A stretch of DNA of 64,000 bases from contig NZ_DS999411.1 in assembly GCF_000158175.1 (NCBI RefSeq), positions 1,850,929-1,914,928 on the forward strand, in the 5' to 3' direction. Position 1 is the first letter of the stretch, and the number at the start of each line of letters is the position of its first letter. This DNA comes from Luminiphilus syltensis NOR5-1B (GTDB taxonomy: Bacteria; Pseudomonadota; Gammaproteobacteria; Pseudomonadales; Halieaceae). The notes below the pieces were generated by a model. It was not told the origin of the DNA and did not search any database. It was given only the letters and a program-made list of their open reading frames with translations. Of the stretch, positions 26,539-36,553 are shown piece after piece. A program made the translations under genes and the position numbers.

Positions 26539-27443
26539 GCGCGTCGCAAGCGCAATCTGCCGCTCTCGCCGATCAGCAGTAAGTCGCCCAGCAGGAATTG
26601 AAACCGCGTCGCGCTACCCAGGAGTTCGCTGAAGCGTTTTTCCCAGACATCAAGTGGTGCGTTGCAGTAGCGTCTCGTCAGGGCTACTTGCCCCGTGGAT
26701 AGGGCCGTATTCTCAGCGCCCTGGGAAACGATAGTTTTGAAGCGATTACAACCCGCATTACCGCTGATGAGCTGGTTTGAAAATTTAATGTTTACCGTTG
26801 TTCCTTCCGGCGGTTGATCCTCGTTCTCCGGGTGTAACGTCCATCGACTTCCAGCGAGTGTCTCAAAAGACAAGAAACCCAGTACGGTTGAGTCCTTCTC
26901 CACCAGTTCATCGTTTTCGAGGCGCAGTGTCTTGCGAGTCATCTGGGTGGGACAACACATTGCATCGGTGGGGCCAGCCTCGATGACTGTTACGGTGAGC
27001 TGATTATCGTAAAGGTCAGAGGCATAGATTTGTACCCGATCGCCGAGTGTAAAGATGGCTTTTTGAACGACGACACCACGAGCTTCGCTGAAGACGGCGA
27101 GCATATTGATGGTGCCGCTGCCGCCACGATTGAGCGACAAATGCGCGATAGTGTCGCCAATACCGTCATTGTCAATATCACCATTCACTTCGAACTCTGA
27201 AGCCAGCGTTACGGTATCTCTACTGCTTCCGCCCGCTACTGCTGGCGGTCCCTCCCACAAGCCAGCGACAAGTTTTACGGGTTGCAGTCCCGGTAGCCCC
27301 CTGACTGTAGTATTCGCAATCTCCGTCAGTGCTGGTGCGGGTACCAGGGACTGTGATCGGGATTGGGCAGCGTGGGTTGCGACTAGCGCCAGCAAAAGAA
27401 AGTGTGCAGCGATCATAAAACGGACCGAATAGGGCTGTGTCAT
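26535..27443 (-). CDS. META-domain-containing secreted protein
   Basis: 302 residues from the ATG at 27443 (an upstream ATG at 27614 lacks a signal peptide). The signal peptide is FMIAAHFLLLALVATHAAQS. The middle region is VEVNGDIDNDGIGDTIAHLSLNR-like, with Asp repeats that may bind calcium. The C-terminal META (HslJ-type) domain spans about residues 190-300: LAGSRWTLHPENE, INIKFSNQLISGNAGCNRFK and the RRYCNAP loop. Such domains occur in periplasmic stress proteins. Function unknown. Confidence 0.8.
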   Translation of the reverse strand: MTQPYSVRFMIAAHFLLLALVATHAAQSRSQSLVPAPALTEIANTTVRGLPGLQPVKLVAGLWEGPPAVAGGSSRDTVTLASEFEVNGDIDNDGIGDTIAHLSLNRGGSGTINMLAVFSEARGVVVQKAIFTLGDRVQIYASDLYDNQLTVTVIEAGPTDAMCCPTQMTRKTLRLENDELVEKDSTVLGFLSFETLAGSRWTLHPENEDQPPEGTTVNIKFSNQLISGNAGCNRFKTIVSQGAENTALSTGQVALTRRYCNAPLDVWEKRFSELLGSATRFQFLLGDLLLIGESGRLRLRRA

Positions 27444-27707
27444 GGCGAATAAGTCCAATCGATAGTTGTTGCATGCCCCGATTCTGCTGCGGGCAACTCT
27501 AGTGCGGTCTGACCAGAATAGCACTGCTGAGCCCATCACTTGCGCGACTGGCGAATCGTCCCATTTATCAGATGTCGGGCAGACCATCTCTGGGCAAGCG
27601 CCGGGGCAGGACAATTCACTGTTAACATCGTGTCCGGTGGGTTAAACATCGGGGTCTGGTTCCTTCGCTGGTGAGCAGATCCGGGTTATCAGGTGGGGTG
27701 AAACGGC

Positions 27708-28151
27708 ATGTTATCGAAGACATTTAATGTGGATGGTCGATTATCCGGTGACACGGAATTCATTATTGACTGGCCGCTGTGTCAAGTGCTGCTGATGAAC
27801 GATGCCCGCTTCCCGTGGCTAATTCTGGTTCCCCGTATTGAGGATGCCCGTGAGCCCTTTGATCTCAGCGAAAGCGAGCAAACGCATCTCTGGCGTGAGT
27901 CGATGGTGCTCGGACGATGGATGTCCGAGACTTTCACTGGCGACAAACTAAATATCGGTATGCTGGGTAATATCGTCGCCCAGCTCCATGTGCATCATGT
28001 GGCGCGTTCGGTTGGGGATTCGGCGTGGCCCGGACCCGTGTGGGGGAGTGGGACTGCTCAGCCCTACACGCCTACAGCGCTGGCTGAGAAGGTGGCGCTC
28101 TGTCAGCGGGGCTTAGCGCCTGAACTGATTTTTTCGGGCTCGACTCGGTAG
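27708..28151 (+). CDS. HIT-domain protein
   Basis: 147 residues. The histidine-triad loop is NIVAQLHVHHVARSVGD, near residue 95, with the central His motif for nucleotide phosphate hydrolysis or transfer. The N-terminal NDARFPWLILVPR and the C-terminal extension resemble the group of HIT proteins often annotated HIT domain-containing protein. Substrate unknown. It stands alone, with 140 nt to the next gene. Confidence 0.88.
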   Translation: MLSKTFNVDGRLSGDTEFIIDWPLCQVLLMNDARFPWLILVPRIEDAREPFDLSESEQTHLWRESMVLGRWMSETFTGDKLNIGMLGNIVAQLHVHHVARSVGDSAWPGPVWGSGTAQPYTPTALAEKVALCQRGLAPELIFSGSTR

Positions 28152-28293
28152 AATTGCCCAATACCGAACAGGAAGTAATCTGAAGCAAGTTTGGCCGGCC
28201 ACCTCTGTGACAGAGAGCGTTAAGGCGTAGGTTATGCGCGGTGATTTTCGCCGGTCGTAGCGAAGCTTTATAACGTGAGCCAAGGCTTGATGA

Positions 28294-29391
28294 TCAGGGA
28301 GCGATAACCTGACCTCTGTCGGGTGGCGCACCACCTTCGATCAGCGACTGGTAAACATGTGCTATGTGCTCGATACCGTTGTGGGTCTGTACATCGAGCC
28401 ATCGGCTGGCATGGGCTAGCCCATCCTCCATGAAGGCCTGCACCCGCTGCTGCCAGACGTCAGCGCCCAATTCGCCGATCCGTTGTTCGATATGTCCGGG
28501 GGCGAAGAACATTCCGGTGCGGTCTTCGATCAAACCCTCGGCCGTGGGGGTATCGTCTGGCCAGTGGGTGAGCCCGACCTGATGGCTCCAACGCATGTGA
28601 TCATTGAGGACACGGTGCAGCTCGCCAAGGAGCCGACCATTACCCGACATGTCGATGATGACAGTGTTGATATTATTATCGAGATCTCCGATGTTGTCGT
28701 AGCTCAATACCTGATCATAGAGATTGAGCGATTCAACAAACGGCCGGTGCTTGTCGGCGGTTAAACCCACAACCCGAGGCTGGCGTCCAGTATTGGCTTG
28801 AGAGAGGCCCCAGGCCAGTCCAATCGCGGTCTTGCTGGAGGCGGATAGCAGAATCACCTGCTCGGCGCCATGAAAGTCGGCCTGTTGCAAGGCATCGCAA
28901 AGGCAGAAGGATGTCCCGTAAAGCGGATTCAGCAGTGCCGCCAATCCGTCTCGCTGTTCATCGGCCGCGCCGTCGAGTCGAAGATACCGGTTGTAGACCG
29001 GCGGCAGCGACACCCTGTGCGGCGTGATATCGATGATCTGGCGCGCATCGATATCACCGGGGGTCATCATCCATTGGTCGGCCATGGGTAAAAAACCGTA
29101 AAGTCTTGTCCCGGTCGCGATCTGGTCATGTCGACTTGCCTTCACTCGGGCAAATCCCCAGGTCGGAATTAACCCCCACTCCCCGCGATCGGCTTCCTGT
29201 GTCGGCGGAAAAAAATTCCAGTAACCCAACTGTTCACCGATCCGTCCGTAGGTCACGTTGTTTGCCGTCAGGGCAAAACGTTCAATATCGATAAGGATCT
29301 GGCCCGGTTCGAGTGGCCCGGCTGAATCAAGCGGGACGTCGACCAGACGCGTCTTTCGGATGTCCTGTTTACTGGCCTGAAATTCGTACAT
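28294..29391 (-). CDS. DUF2855 family protein (zinc-less quinone-oxidoreductase-like)
   Basis: 365 residues. ILIDIERFALTANNVTYGRIGEQLGYWNFFP is split by this family's conserved motifs ADRGEWGLIPTWGFARV and YGFLPMADQWMMTPG. A Rossmann-like half follows with ASSKTAIGLAWGLSQ, which fits medium-chain dehydrogenase/reductase-like proteins. No catalytic zinc residues are evident. It is 24 nt upstream of the reductase gene. Function not established. Confidence 0.75.
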   Translation of the reverse strand: MYEFQASKQDIRKTRLVDVPLDSAGPLEPGQILIDIERFALTANNVTYGRIGEQLGYWNFFPPTQEADRGEWGLIPTWGFARVKASRHDQIATGTRLYGFLPMADQWMMTPGDIDARQIIDITPHRVSLPPVYNRYLRLDGAADEQRDGLAALLNPLYGTSFCLCDALQQADFHGAEQVILLSASSKTAIGLAWGLSQANTGRQPRVVGLTADKHRPFVESLNLYDQVLSYDNIGDLDNNINTVIIDMSGNGRLLGELHRVLNDHMRWSHQVGLTHWPDDTPTAEGLIEDRTGMFFAPGHIEQRIGELGADVWQQRVQAFMEDGLAHASRWLDVQTHNGIEHIAHVYQSLIEGGAPPDRGQVIAP

Positions 29392-29415
29392 GTAAGGCTT
29401 CTCGGTTGTTAACGG

Positions 29416-30429
29416 TTACTTTGATGCGGGTACTTTGATATCACCGTTATCGATCATTTGCTGAACCATGTCGACAATGGCGGGCACGGGGTCACGGTAG
29501 TTAACCCCAAGATCGTCGATACTTCGACGGTTATCCGCTCGCCACCGCGGACCCTCATGGGCCCGGTATTCGGGTAGCGGCAGCGAGGGGAATAGGGGGT
29601 GCAATGCCTCGGCGATATCGTAGAGCGTCAGGGTAGTGGCGTAGTTGATATAACGTCCCTTCGCGGTTTTGAGGTAGCCCGCCCTGCAATGGGCATCGGC
29701 GACGTCGCGCACGTCGACGGCGCCCAGGTCCAGGTGGGGTGCGCCATCGCGAAAGCTACCGTCGGTAAGCAGGGTCAGGAACTCAAAAGAGCCCGATGTT
29801 TGCCCGGGGGCAAGGCCCGGGCCGACCACTAACGCTGGATTGATTGTCGCCAGGGACCACCGGTCCTGCGCATCCGCCAACGCCCACGCGGCTTTCTCAG
29901 CCAGTGTTTTTGAGAGGGCGTAGGGAAGGTTGTCGAGGGTAGAACCCGTGTTCCATTGCGCTTCGGTCAGTACTCCCCCCGGCGCTTTGTCGCAGTCATG
30001 ATTATCGTGATAAATCGCGGCCACCGAAGAGGTGACAACCACCCGGGTCACTGTAGGGCAGCGGTTGACGGAGGCGAGCACATTCCGTGTTCCCTCGAGT
30101 GCGGGATCGATCAGGTCCCTTTGCGCATCCGAGTGGGTCAGGGTAAACGGTGACGCGGTATGAAAGACCACCTGACAATCCGACATAGCGTCATCGTAGC
30201 TGCCCTCCTGCAATAGATCTGCCTGAAACAGGCGAAGCGTTCCGGGTGAAGAGTCGCCCAGGTCAATCAGGTGCCCGACTTTTTCAATGTTATCGGGATC
30301 GCGAACGGTAGCGTGGACCGTGACCCCCGCTGCCAGGAGTTGCTTGACCAGCCAGCCGGCAATATACCCCGTGGCTCCGGTGACGAGCGCGGGGTATCGG
30401 GTATCTATTTCAATGGGAGGTGATTGCAT
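29416..30429 (-). CDS. NAD(P)-dependent short-chain/extended reductase (dihydroflavonol-4-reductase-like)
   Basis: 337 residues from the ATG at 30429. The nucleotide-binding motif is ALVTGATGYIAGWLVKQLL. The extended-SDR features are VFHTASPFTLTHSD, RVVVTSSVAAIYHD and the YxxxK in LPYALSKTLAEKAAW. The family includes cinnamyl and dihydroflavonol reductases and aldehyde reductases. The gene lies downstream of DUF2855 on the same strand. Substrate unknown. Confidence 0.87.
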   Translation of the reverse strand: MQSPPIEIDTRYPALVTGATGYIAGWLVKQLLAAGVTVHATVRDPDNIEKVGHLIDLGDSSPGTLRLFQADLLQEGSYDDAMSDCQVVFHTASPFTLTHSDAQRDLIDPALEGTRNVLASVNRCPTVTRVVVTSSVAAIYHDNHDCDKAPGGVLTEAQWNTGSTLDNLPYALSKTLAEKAAWALADAQDRWSLATINPALVVGPGLAPGQTSGSFEFLTLLTDGSFRDGAPHLDLGAVDVRDVADAHCRAGYLKTAKGRYINYATTLTLYDIAEALHPLFPSLPLPEYRAHEGPRWRADNRRSIDDLGVNYRDPVPAIVDMVQQMIDNGDIKVPASK

Positions 30430-30646
30430 CGGTTTATCCCTGTACATAGCCCGATAACAGTAACCCACGACTGGGGTGAATTCGACCGCGCAATGGGGCG
30501 GGACTGAAAATTAATGGGCACGCTATCGTCGGTTACGGCCGGCATTGTAGAGGGTGATCGCAACAGTCACGGCAGGTTAATCAGACCTGTTATCCAAAGG
30601 GCACGATCATTGCAAACCGATAGCGAATACACCCCGTATAGATGCC

Positions 30647-31156
30647 ATGGAAAATACACAGCAAAGCGTTATTCGCGACGCGCTCGAAGAGAGTGTCGAC
30701 ACCTCATCCGAGGTTAGTGAACCGGTAAGCGCCCGCTCCCTGCAGCAGCAGGCGTTAGAGCGTGCCGCAGACGGGTATGTACCAAAAACCCTGACTCCCC
30801 ATGAATGGGAGCTCTACTATCAGCAGCACGGTGTGCCCGAGGCCCACCGGAAAGCCGGGGTGACCGGCAGCGGAGCGCGCGGCGAAGCCGGTCTTCTGGA
30901 GAAAGCCCAAGGGGAGGGTAGTGAGCCCGTAAGCGCCCGCTCCCTGCAGCAGCAGGCGTTAGAGCGTGCCGCAGATGGGTATGTACCGACAACCCTGACT
31001 CCCCATGAATGGGAGCTTTACTATCAGCAGTACGGCGTGCCCGAGGCCCACCGGAAAGCTGGAGTGACCGGTGGACGGCAAGGCGGAGAAAGCGGCGAGG
31101 CCGGTCTTTGGGAAAAGGCCCAAAAGGCATTGAGCCCGGGTCCCTCTTCGGAGTAA
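30647..31156 (+). CDS. Tandem-repeat protein of unknown function
   Basis: 169 residues made of two nearly identical 68-residue units. Each unit has ARSLQQQALERAADGYVP, LTPHEWELYYQQ and GVPEAHRKAGVTG. The linker between units is Gly/Glu-rich (GARGEAGLLEKAQGEGSE). There is no signal or membrane segment; the content is Ala/Gln/Glu-rich and helical. The N-terminus (VIRDALEESVDTSSEV) is acidic. I recognise no family. It sits upstream of the deaD-type helicase with 169 nt between. Confidence 0.65.
   Translation: MENTQQSVIRDALEESVDTSSEVSEPVSARSLQQQALERAADGYVPKTLTPHEWELYYQQHGVPEAHRKAGVTGSGARGEAGLLEKAQGEGSEPVSARSLQQQALERAADGYVPTTLTPHEWELYYQQYGVPEAHRKAGVTGGRQGGESGEAGLWEKAQKALSPGPSSE
30718..31125 (+). 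repeat. 68-codon (204-bp) direct tandem repeat inside the coding sequence
   Basis: The sequence GAACCGGTAAGCGCCCGC near 30718 recurs at 30922 with a period of exactly 204 nt. Over the core only a few substitutions separate the copies. High DNA identity, not just protein identity, means the duplication is young or maintained by recombination. Confidence 0.85.
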
Positions 31157-31325
31157 TCCGCTGTTCCAGCCTCTTTGAACGTCGCGCCGATGAGGACGCT
31201 GAGTTTTAGTGGGGCCTCAAGCGACGCTTCGCCAACTAATCACATCCTGGCAGACACGCTTACCTGTATAGTGCCGTAGTGCCCGTGACGGGGTGACGTC
31301 TTCTTTTTTACCTCGGTACGCTTTC

Positions 31326-33122
31326 ATGAATACCCCTGAAGAACTTGGCCGCTTCGACGAGCTGCGCCTGCCTGATTTTTTGCTAAAAGCCCTCGCCGAT
31401 GTCGGCTATGAGTCTCCCTCGGCGATTCAGTCGATGACTATTCCCCCGCTGCTCGATGGCCACGACCTGGTGGGTCAGGCACAGACGGGTACGGGCAAGA
31501 CTGCCGCGTTTGCGCTGCCCGTTCTGGCCCGGTTGGATACCAAGGCCGGGGGACCGCAGGCTCTGGTGCTTACGCCAACGAGAGAACTCGCGATTCAGGT
31601 CGCTGAGGCCTTTCAAAAATACGCGCGCTACAGCAAGGGTTTCAAGGTCGTACCGATTTACGGCGGATCCGACTACCGCACCCAACTGCGGCAACTGCAG
31701 CGTGGCGTCCACATTATTGTCGGCACCCCTGGCCGCGTTATGGATCATATGCGCAGAGGCTCGCTGGACCTGTCGTCACTAAAGACCCTGGTGCTCGACG
31801 AAGCCGATGAAATGCTGCGTATGGGCTTTATCGATGACGTTGAGTGGATTCTCGAGCAGACCCCGGCAACCCGCCAGATTGCACTGTTTTCCGCAACAAT
31901 GCCGGATGCTATCCGCCGCATTGCCAAGACCCATTTGCAGAGCCCACAGGAAATCACCATCAAACGGAAGACCGTCACTAATGCGTCGATCCGCCAGCGG
32001 GTCTGGATCATGGCGGGCGTGCAAAAGCTCGATGCATTGACGCGGATACTGGAGACGGAAGACTACGACGGGGTCATCATCTTCGTGCGGACCCGCATCG
32101 CGACCCAGGAACTTGCTGACAAGCTCGCCGCACGTGGCTTCGCTACTGCCGCATTGAATGGCGATATTGCCCAGAACCAGCGAGAAAAAACCGTAGACAG
32201 CTTTAAGCGGGGGCAGCTCGATTTACTGGTGGCCACCGATGTCGCGGCGAGGGGACTCGATGTTGATCGCGTTAGTCATGTGATCAATTACGATATTCCC
32301 AATGATCCCGAGGCCTATATCCATCGCATTGGTCGGACCGGCCGGGCAGGTCGCACCGGGGAGGCGATTCTGTTTGCGGCCAAACGGGAACGACGGCTAC
32401 TGCATGCGATCGAACGCACGACGGGCCAGAAGATTGATCAAATGACCTTGCCCTCGGCGGAGCAGGTGGTCGACAAGCGGGCGGCTCGCTTCAAAGCCCG
32501 GATCACTGAAACGCTGGCTGCTTCCGAACTCTCCTCAGCCCGTGAACTGGTGGAATCCTACCAACAGGAATTTGGCGTCCCGGTGGTTGAGGTTGCCGCC
32601 GCACTGGTGGTCATGAGCCAGGGTAATGCGCTGACGCCGGCGCCTGAGCCTGAACGAAAACCCAGAACCGCCCGTGCAGAGCGGGATGACAGCAGCTCGA
32701 AAGCGCCGCGCCCCCCCCGCAGCGACGCGAAGGCGAAGCCGCGTCCCAAGCGTGCAGAGGGGGATGCAGAGGCGGGTATGATGCGTTACCGGCTTGAGGT
32801 CGGGCACGACCATGGTGTTAAGCCCGGTAATATCGTGGGTGCAATTGCCAATGAGGCAGAAATTGAGTCGCAATATATTGGGCGTATTCAAATTTTTGAC
32901 GACCACAGCATCATCGACTTACCCGAAGGAATGCCCAAAGAGATCTTCAAGCACCTGCAAAAGGTCTGGGTGTCTGGGCAGCAACTGCGTATTTCCAAGG
33001 CTGGCGAATCGGATCAGGCACCCGCTGTTCGCGCAACCGGCGACGCACCCGCAAAGCGCAAGCCGAAAAAGACGGCGTCAAAAAAGCCTCGAAAACGCCC
33101 GGCGAATTCGCAGCAGTCCTGA
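31326..33122 (+). CDS. deaD: DEAD-box ATP-dependent RNA helicase (CsdA/DeaD type)
   Basis: 598 residues from the ATG at 31326. The motifs appear in order: QAQTGTGKTAAFALP (motif I), PTRELA (Ia), TPGRVMDH (Ib), LDEADEMLRMGF (DEAD), SATMP (III), VRTR and DVAARGLDV (V), HRIGRTGRAGR (VI). A C-terminal DbpA-like RNA-binding domain is seen at RLEVGHDHGVKPGNIVGAI. A basic, Lys/Pro/Arg-rich tail ends the protein. It unwinds structured RNA in cold adaptation and ribosome assembly. An upstream GTG (31293) is an alternative start. Confidence 0.94.
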   Translation: MNTPEELGRFDELRLPDFLLKALADVGYESPSAIQSMTIPPLLDGHDLVGQAQTGTGKTAAFALPVLARLDTKAGGPQALVLTPTRELAIQVAEAFQKYARYSKGFKVVPIYGGSDYRTQLRQLQRGVHIIVGTPGRVMDHMRRGSLDLSSLKTLVLDEADEMLRMGFIDDVEWILEQTPATRQIALFSATMPDAIRRIAKTHLQSPQEITIKRKTVTNASIRQRVWIMAGVQKLDALTRILETEDYDGVIIFVRTRIATQELADKLAARGFATAALNGDIAQNQREKTVDSFKRGQLDLLVATDVAARGLDVDRVSHVINYDIPNDPEAYIHRIGRTGRAGRTGEAILFAAKRERRLLHAIERTTGQKIDQMTLPSAEQVVDKRAARFKARITETLAASELSSARELVESYQQEFGVPVVEVAAALVVMSQGNALTPAPEPERKPRTARAERDDSSSKAPRPPRSDAKAKPRPKRAEGDAEAGMMRYRLEVGHDHGVKPGNIVGAIANEAEIESQYIGRIQIFDDHSIIDLPEGMPKEIFKHLQKVWVSGQQLRISKAGESDQAPAVRATGDAPAKRKPKKTASKKPRKRPANSQQS

Positions 33123-33233
33123 AAGTTCTTACAACGCAGGCCGCTACCCCGGCGTGGAAGACGCCCTCCCCAATACCGACGAGAATCGCTGAGCGATACC
33201 GGCTGGCCCCGGGGCTTGGGGACGTAGTCTACG

Positions 33234-34097
33234 CTAGCGCAAAAGCAGCGTGGGAATGGTGGCCACGCGTAACAGGTCGGTGGTTTTACTGCCGAATAGC
33301 AAGCTTCGTAGCGGAGAATGGCTGTAGGCGCCCATGGTCAGGATATCGATCTCTTTTTCTTTGATGTAGCGCGCAATCTCGCGCTCCGCATCGCCGGCAA
33401 CAAGACTTGCCGGCGCCTCAAAGCCTGCATTCTGTAGCGTTTCCTGCGCCCAGTTCAGTTGTTTTTTTGCGTCGCCGCGCAGCTTGCCCGACATCAAGAT
33501 ATGAACGGGCATGCCAGTAAACAGGGGGCTGCCGGCAATCATCTTGACGCCTCGGCGCGTTACGGTGCTGCCGTCGAAGGCAATCAGTGCGCTTTTCGGT
33601 TCGCGGAAGGTGTCCGTAACGGTCAGCACGGGCTTTTTGAGTCCACGGACGATACTTTCCACATTACGTCCAAGGTCGCGCTGGGTCTGGTCGGCGGACT
33701 CGCCACGTCGACCGAGTACAAACAGACGCACCTCATCCTCCTGCTCGATCAGGGTTTCTTCGAGCCCGCCATAGCGCTGGCGGATATCGACGGATTTAAC
33801 CCCGGTAGCAGCCACCCGCTCGCGGAGAGCATTAAGGAATAGGCGTCCGGATTCCCGGGCCTCGCGGCTTCGGGATTCATCATCGCTGGACAACTGCTCA
33901 AGCAGATTCTCCTGCGCGTCAAAGCCAATCGTGCCAGTCCGGTCAACTCGGGTCGCGGTTTCAGGGTGTCTGTCGATAACATGAAGCAGCTCGAGCTCGT
34001 AATCCATACTGCGAGCCGCCCAGGCGGCGTAATCGGCAACGAATTCGGCGTAGCCGGACTGATCAACACAGGCAAGGACTTGGCGTTCCACTTCCAT
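33234..34097 (-). CDS. Double UspA-domain universal stress protein
   Basis: 287 residues with two UspA domains. The first has VLACVDQSGYAEFVADYAAW; the second starts near residue 165 with SALIAFDGSTVTRRGVK. The C-terminal ATP-binding-type motif is ILTMGAYSHSPLRSLLFGSKT. Its start is 11 nt after the SulP transporter stop, so the two probably form an operon. Tandem-Usp proteins bind nucleotides in stress responses. Confidence 0.9.
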   Translation of the reverse strand: MEVERQVLACVDQSGYAEFVADYAAWAARSMDYELELLHVIDRHPETATRVDRTGTIGFDAQENLLEQLSSDDESRSREARESGRLFLNALRERVAATGVKSVDIRQRYGGLEETLIEQEDEVRLFVLGRRGESADQTQRDLGRNVESIVRGLKKPVLTVTDTFREPKSALIAFDGSTVTRRGVKMIAGSPLFTGMPVHILMSGKLRGDAKKQLNWAQETLQNAGFEAPASLVAGDAEREIARYIKEKEIDILTMGAYSHSPLRSLLFGSKTTDLLRVATIPTLLLR

Positions 34098-34108
34098 AGC
34101 GCTCTTCC

Positions 34109-35590
34109 TCAGTGTCCCAGCAGCATATCTTCGGCATCGTCTTTATCGTGGACCGCGAAGCGATCCACCATCGTTGCGCTAGCCTCGTTGAGTCCGATGA
34201 CCTCAACCTCAGTACCTTCTCGTCTGAATTTCATGACCACCTTGTCCAGTGAACTTACGGCGGTGATATCCCAGAAGTGGGCACGACTCACATCAATCGT
34301 TACCTTGTCGATGACCTCTTTGTAGTCGAATGCATTGGCAAAGCGGTCAGCGCTGGCAAAAAAGACCTGACCGAGGATGGTATAAGTCCGGCTGCGGCCT
34401 TCCTCTTCGGCCAGCGATCTGATGCGCAGGATCTGACCGACTTTATGGGCGAAGAAGAAGCCTGAGAGTAATACGCCCGTCAATACACCCATTGCCAGGT
34501 CATGGGTGAAAACGGTGACGAATACTGTCGCGAGCATTACAGCACTGGAGCTTTTGGGATGCTCCCGAAGGTCACGGATAGAGGCCCAGTTAAAGGTACC
34601 AATCGATACCATGATCATCACGGCGACCAGGGCTGCCATCGGTATTTGCCCGACCCATTGGTCAGCGAACACCACCATCACCAGTAGGAATATGCCGGCT
34701 GCAAAGGTTGAGAGCCGGCCGCGACCCCCTGATTTCACATTGATGACCGACTGTCCGATCATGGCGCAGCCCGCCATTCCTCCGATAAAGCCAGTAGCGA
34801 TATTAGCAACACCCTGGCCCACACACTCGCGGTTCTTGTCGCTACGCGTATCGGTAAGATCGTCGACAATGGTGGCGGTCATCAGGGATTCCAGCAGGCC
34901 AACCGCCATTAAGGTCAGTGAGTAGGGGAAAATAATGGCCAGTGTTTCCCAGTTCAGGGGCACGTCGGGAATCAAAAAAACCGGCAGGCTGTCGGGTAAC
35001 TGGCCCATATCGCCTACCGTGCGAATGTCGAGGTCGAGTACGATCGCCACGACGGTTAATCCAATAATAGCGATCAGTGGCGATGGAATGGTTCGTGACA
35101 ACAGTGGGAAGCCATAAATAATGGCCAGTCCGGCGGCCGTCATGGCATAGACGTGCCAGGTGACGTTAGTCAGTTCGGGTAGCTGGGCTATAAAAATAAG
35201 AATGGCGAGGGCATTGACGAACCCCGTGACCACCGAGCGGGATACAAATCGCATCAGCGCGCCAAGTTTTACCGAGCCGGCAATGATCTGCAGGACACCC
35301 GTCAACACGGTCGCCGCCAGCAGATATTCAAGCCCATGCTCTTTGACAAGCGTGACCATCAACAAGGCCATGGCACCGGTGGCTGCAGAGATCATGCCTG
35401 GCCTACCGCCGACAAAAGCGATGACTACGGCGATACAAAATGACGTGTAGAGTCCAATTTTCGGATCCACGCCCGCGATAATCGAGAAGGCAATCGCCTC
35501 CGGGATCAGTGCGAGAGCGACGACCATGCCGGCGAGCAGGTCATTGCGAATATTGGAAAACCACTCTTGTTTAATCGTGCTGAGCGACAT
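34109..35590 (-). CDS. SulP-family anion transporter with C-terminal STAS domain
   Basis: 493 residues. The membrane part (residues 1-380) begins [28 protein letters not shown] and includes [18 protein letters not shown] and [24 protein letters not shown] domain follows ([20 protein letters not shown]). The family carries sulfate, bicarbonate or other anions; the substrate is not clear. It is the first gene of the SulP-Usp pair. Confidence 0.93.
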   Translation of the reverse strand: MSLSTIKQEWFSNIRNDLLAGMVVALALIPEAIAFSIIAGVDPKIGLYTSFCIAVVIAFVGGRPGMISAATGAMALLMVTLVKEHGLEYLLAATVLTGVLQIIAGSVKLGALMRFVSRSVVTGFVNALAILIFIAQLPELTNVTWHVYAMTAAGLAIIYGFPLLSRTIPSPLIAIIGLTVVAIVLDLDIRTVGDMGQLPDSLPVFLIPDVPLNWETLAIIFPYSLTLMAVGLLESLMTATIVDDLTDTRSDKNRECVGQGVANIATGFIGGMAGCAMIGQSVINVKSGGRGRLSTFAAGIFLLVMVVFADQWVGQIPMAALVAVMIMVSIGTFNWASIRDLREHPKSSSAVMLATVFVTVFTHDLAMGVLTGVLLSGFFFAHKVGQILRIRSLAEEEGRSRTYTILGQVFFASADRFANAFDYKEVIDKVTIDVSRAHFWDITAVSSLDKVVMKFRREGTEVEVIGLNEASATMVDRFAVHDKDDAEDMLLGH

Positions 35591-35823
35591 GAATCATTCC
35601 GGTTTTGTTAGGTGTGTGCGTCCAAGGCGGGACCGCCACGCGCAAAGCCGGCAAGGGTAGCGCTAATGCAGGGTCCGGCGAAATGCCATATTCACTAATC
35701 GGCGGTTTATACGGACACAAAGCGATTTTGGGGCACGACCGGAGCAGGAAGTTGATAATTGTCGACGATAGCGCGGTAATGGCTGTGAAAGTTAGGAGTT
35801 GCGCGAGATACGCGCCGGCGGTG

Positions 35824-36246
35824 CTAGACCTGGGCGACACCGATGACAAACAGGTAGCGAAGCCCCTTACCGATACCCACCAGAATAATGAAAAGCGACA
35901 GCCGCACCCGCATAATGCCCGCTACCAATGTCAGGGCATCCCCCCCAATGGGCAACCAGGCCAGCAGCAACGACCATACGCCGCGCTTTTGATAGGCGCT
36001 CTGTGCTCGCGCAATCTGCTCGCGACTGAAATAAAACCATCGCCGGTCCTGAAAGTGAAGCAGGTAGCGTCCCAGTGCCCAGTTGACCACCGAGCCCAGC
36101 GTGTTGCCGACCGTAGCAACGAACAGCAGCACCGTGGGGTCGGCGCCGTCACGCAACAGCAGATAAAGCGTCACCTCCGAATAGAACGGCAGTATGGTTG
36201 CCGCCAGGAAAGAGGAGCTGAACAATATTAAATAGTCGCTGATCAC
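35824..36246 (-). CDS. YqaA/DedA-like (SNARE-associated family) membrane protein
   Basis: 140 residues with about four hydrophobic segments. FSSSFLAATILPFYSEVTLYLLL, ATVGNTLGSVVNWALGRYLL, SAYQKRGVWSLLLAWLPIGGDALTLVAGI are YqaA hallmarks. Related DedA proteins are lipid scramblases or flippases. The gene is a single transcription unit; start at 36246. Confidence 0.88.
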   Translation of the reverse strand: MISDYLILFSSSFLAATILPFYSEVTLYLLLRDGADPTVLLFVATVGNTLGSVVNWALGRYLLHFQDRRWFYFSREQIARAQSAYQKRGVWSLLLAWLPIGGDALTLVAGIMRVRLSLFIILVGIGKGLRYLFVIGVAQV

Positions 36247-36553
36247 GGCTTACCCGAATCCGAATGGATGAAAATACGAAACGTTGGGCACTGGCACAGC
36301 CTCTGAGGCCGCTGTCGGATAGCCGGTGCGGTGCCTGTTAGCGCAGTCCAGCGCGCACGGACATGGGCCATCACGCAAGGGATATCGATTGAGGGACCGA
36401 CGATCGTTAGTCGCCCCGCCTTGAGTTAACGCCTGGAAACCCAATCACCGTTTTGGATCGCCAGACCCGGACAGAGAGGGCCGCCTTCGCCGCCTCGTGC
36501 AGGAGCTTGAGCCAGTGCCACCGACCCTGCCAACCGATCGGCTTTTGCAGGGC
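36247..36553. other. Intergenic region, 307 nt, no gene seen
   Basis: Between the YqaA-like gene and the FadE stop. The short frames here are not backed by codon pattern or recognisable motifs. No clear hairpin with a T-tract was identified. Confidence 0.5.

Noticed and set aside
30714-31130. A 138-codon antisense ORF over the repeat protein
   Set aside because: It is the complement of the repeat gene; its repeats mirror those of the sense gene and it lacks a credible start.
35605-36231. A 208-codon plus-strand ORF
   Set aside because: It overlaps the well-supported YqaA-like gene antisense and shows no family signature.
36250-36444. A 64-codon minus-strand ORF in the intergenic region
   Set aside because: There is no motif and no hydrophobic pattern, and it lies in a stretch without a ribosome-binding site.
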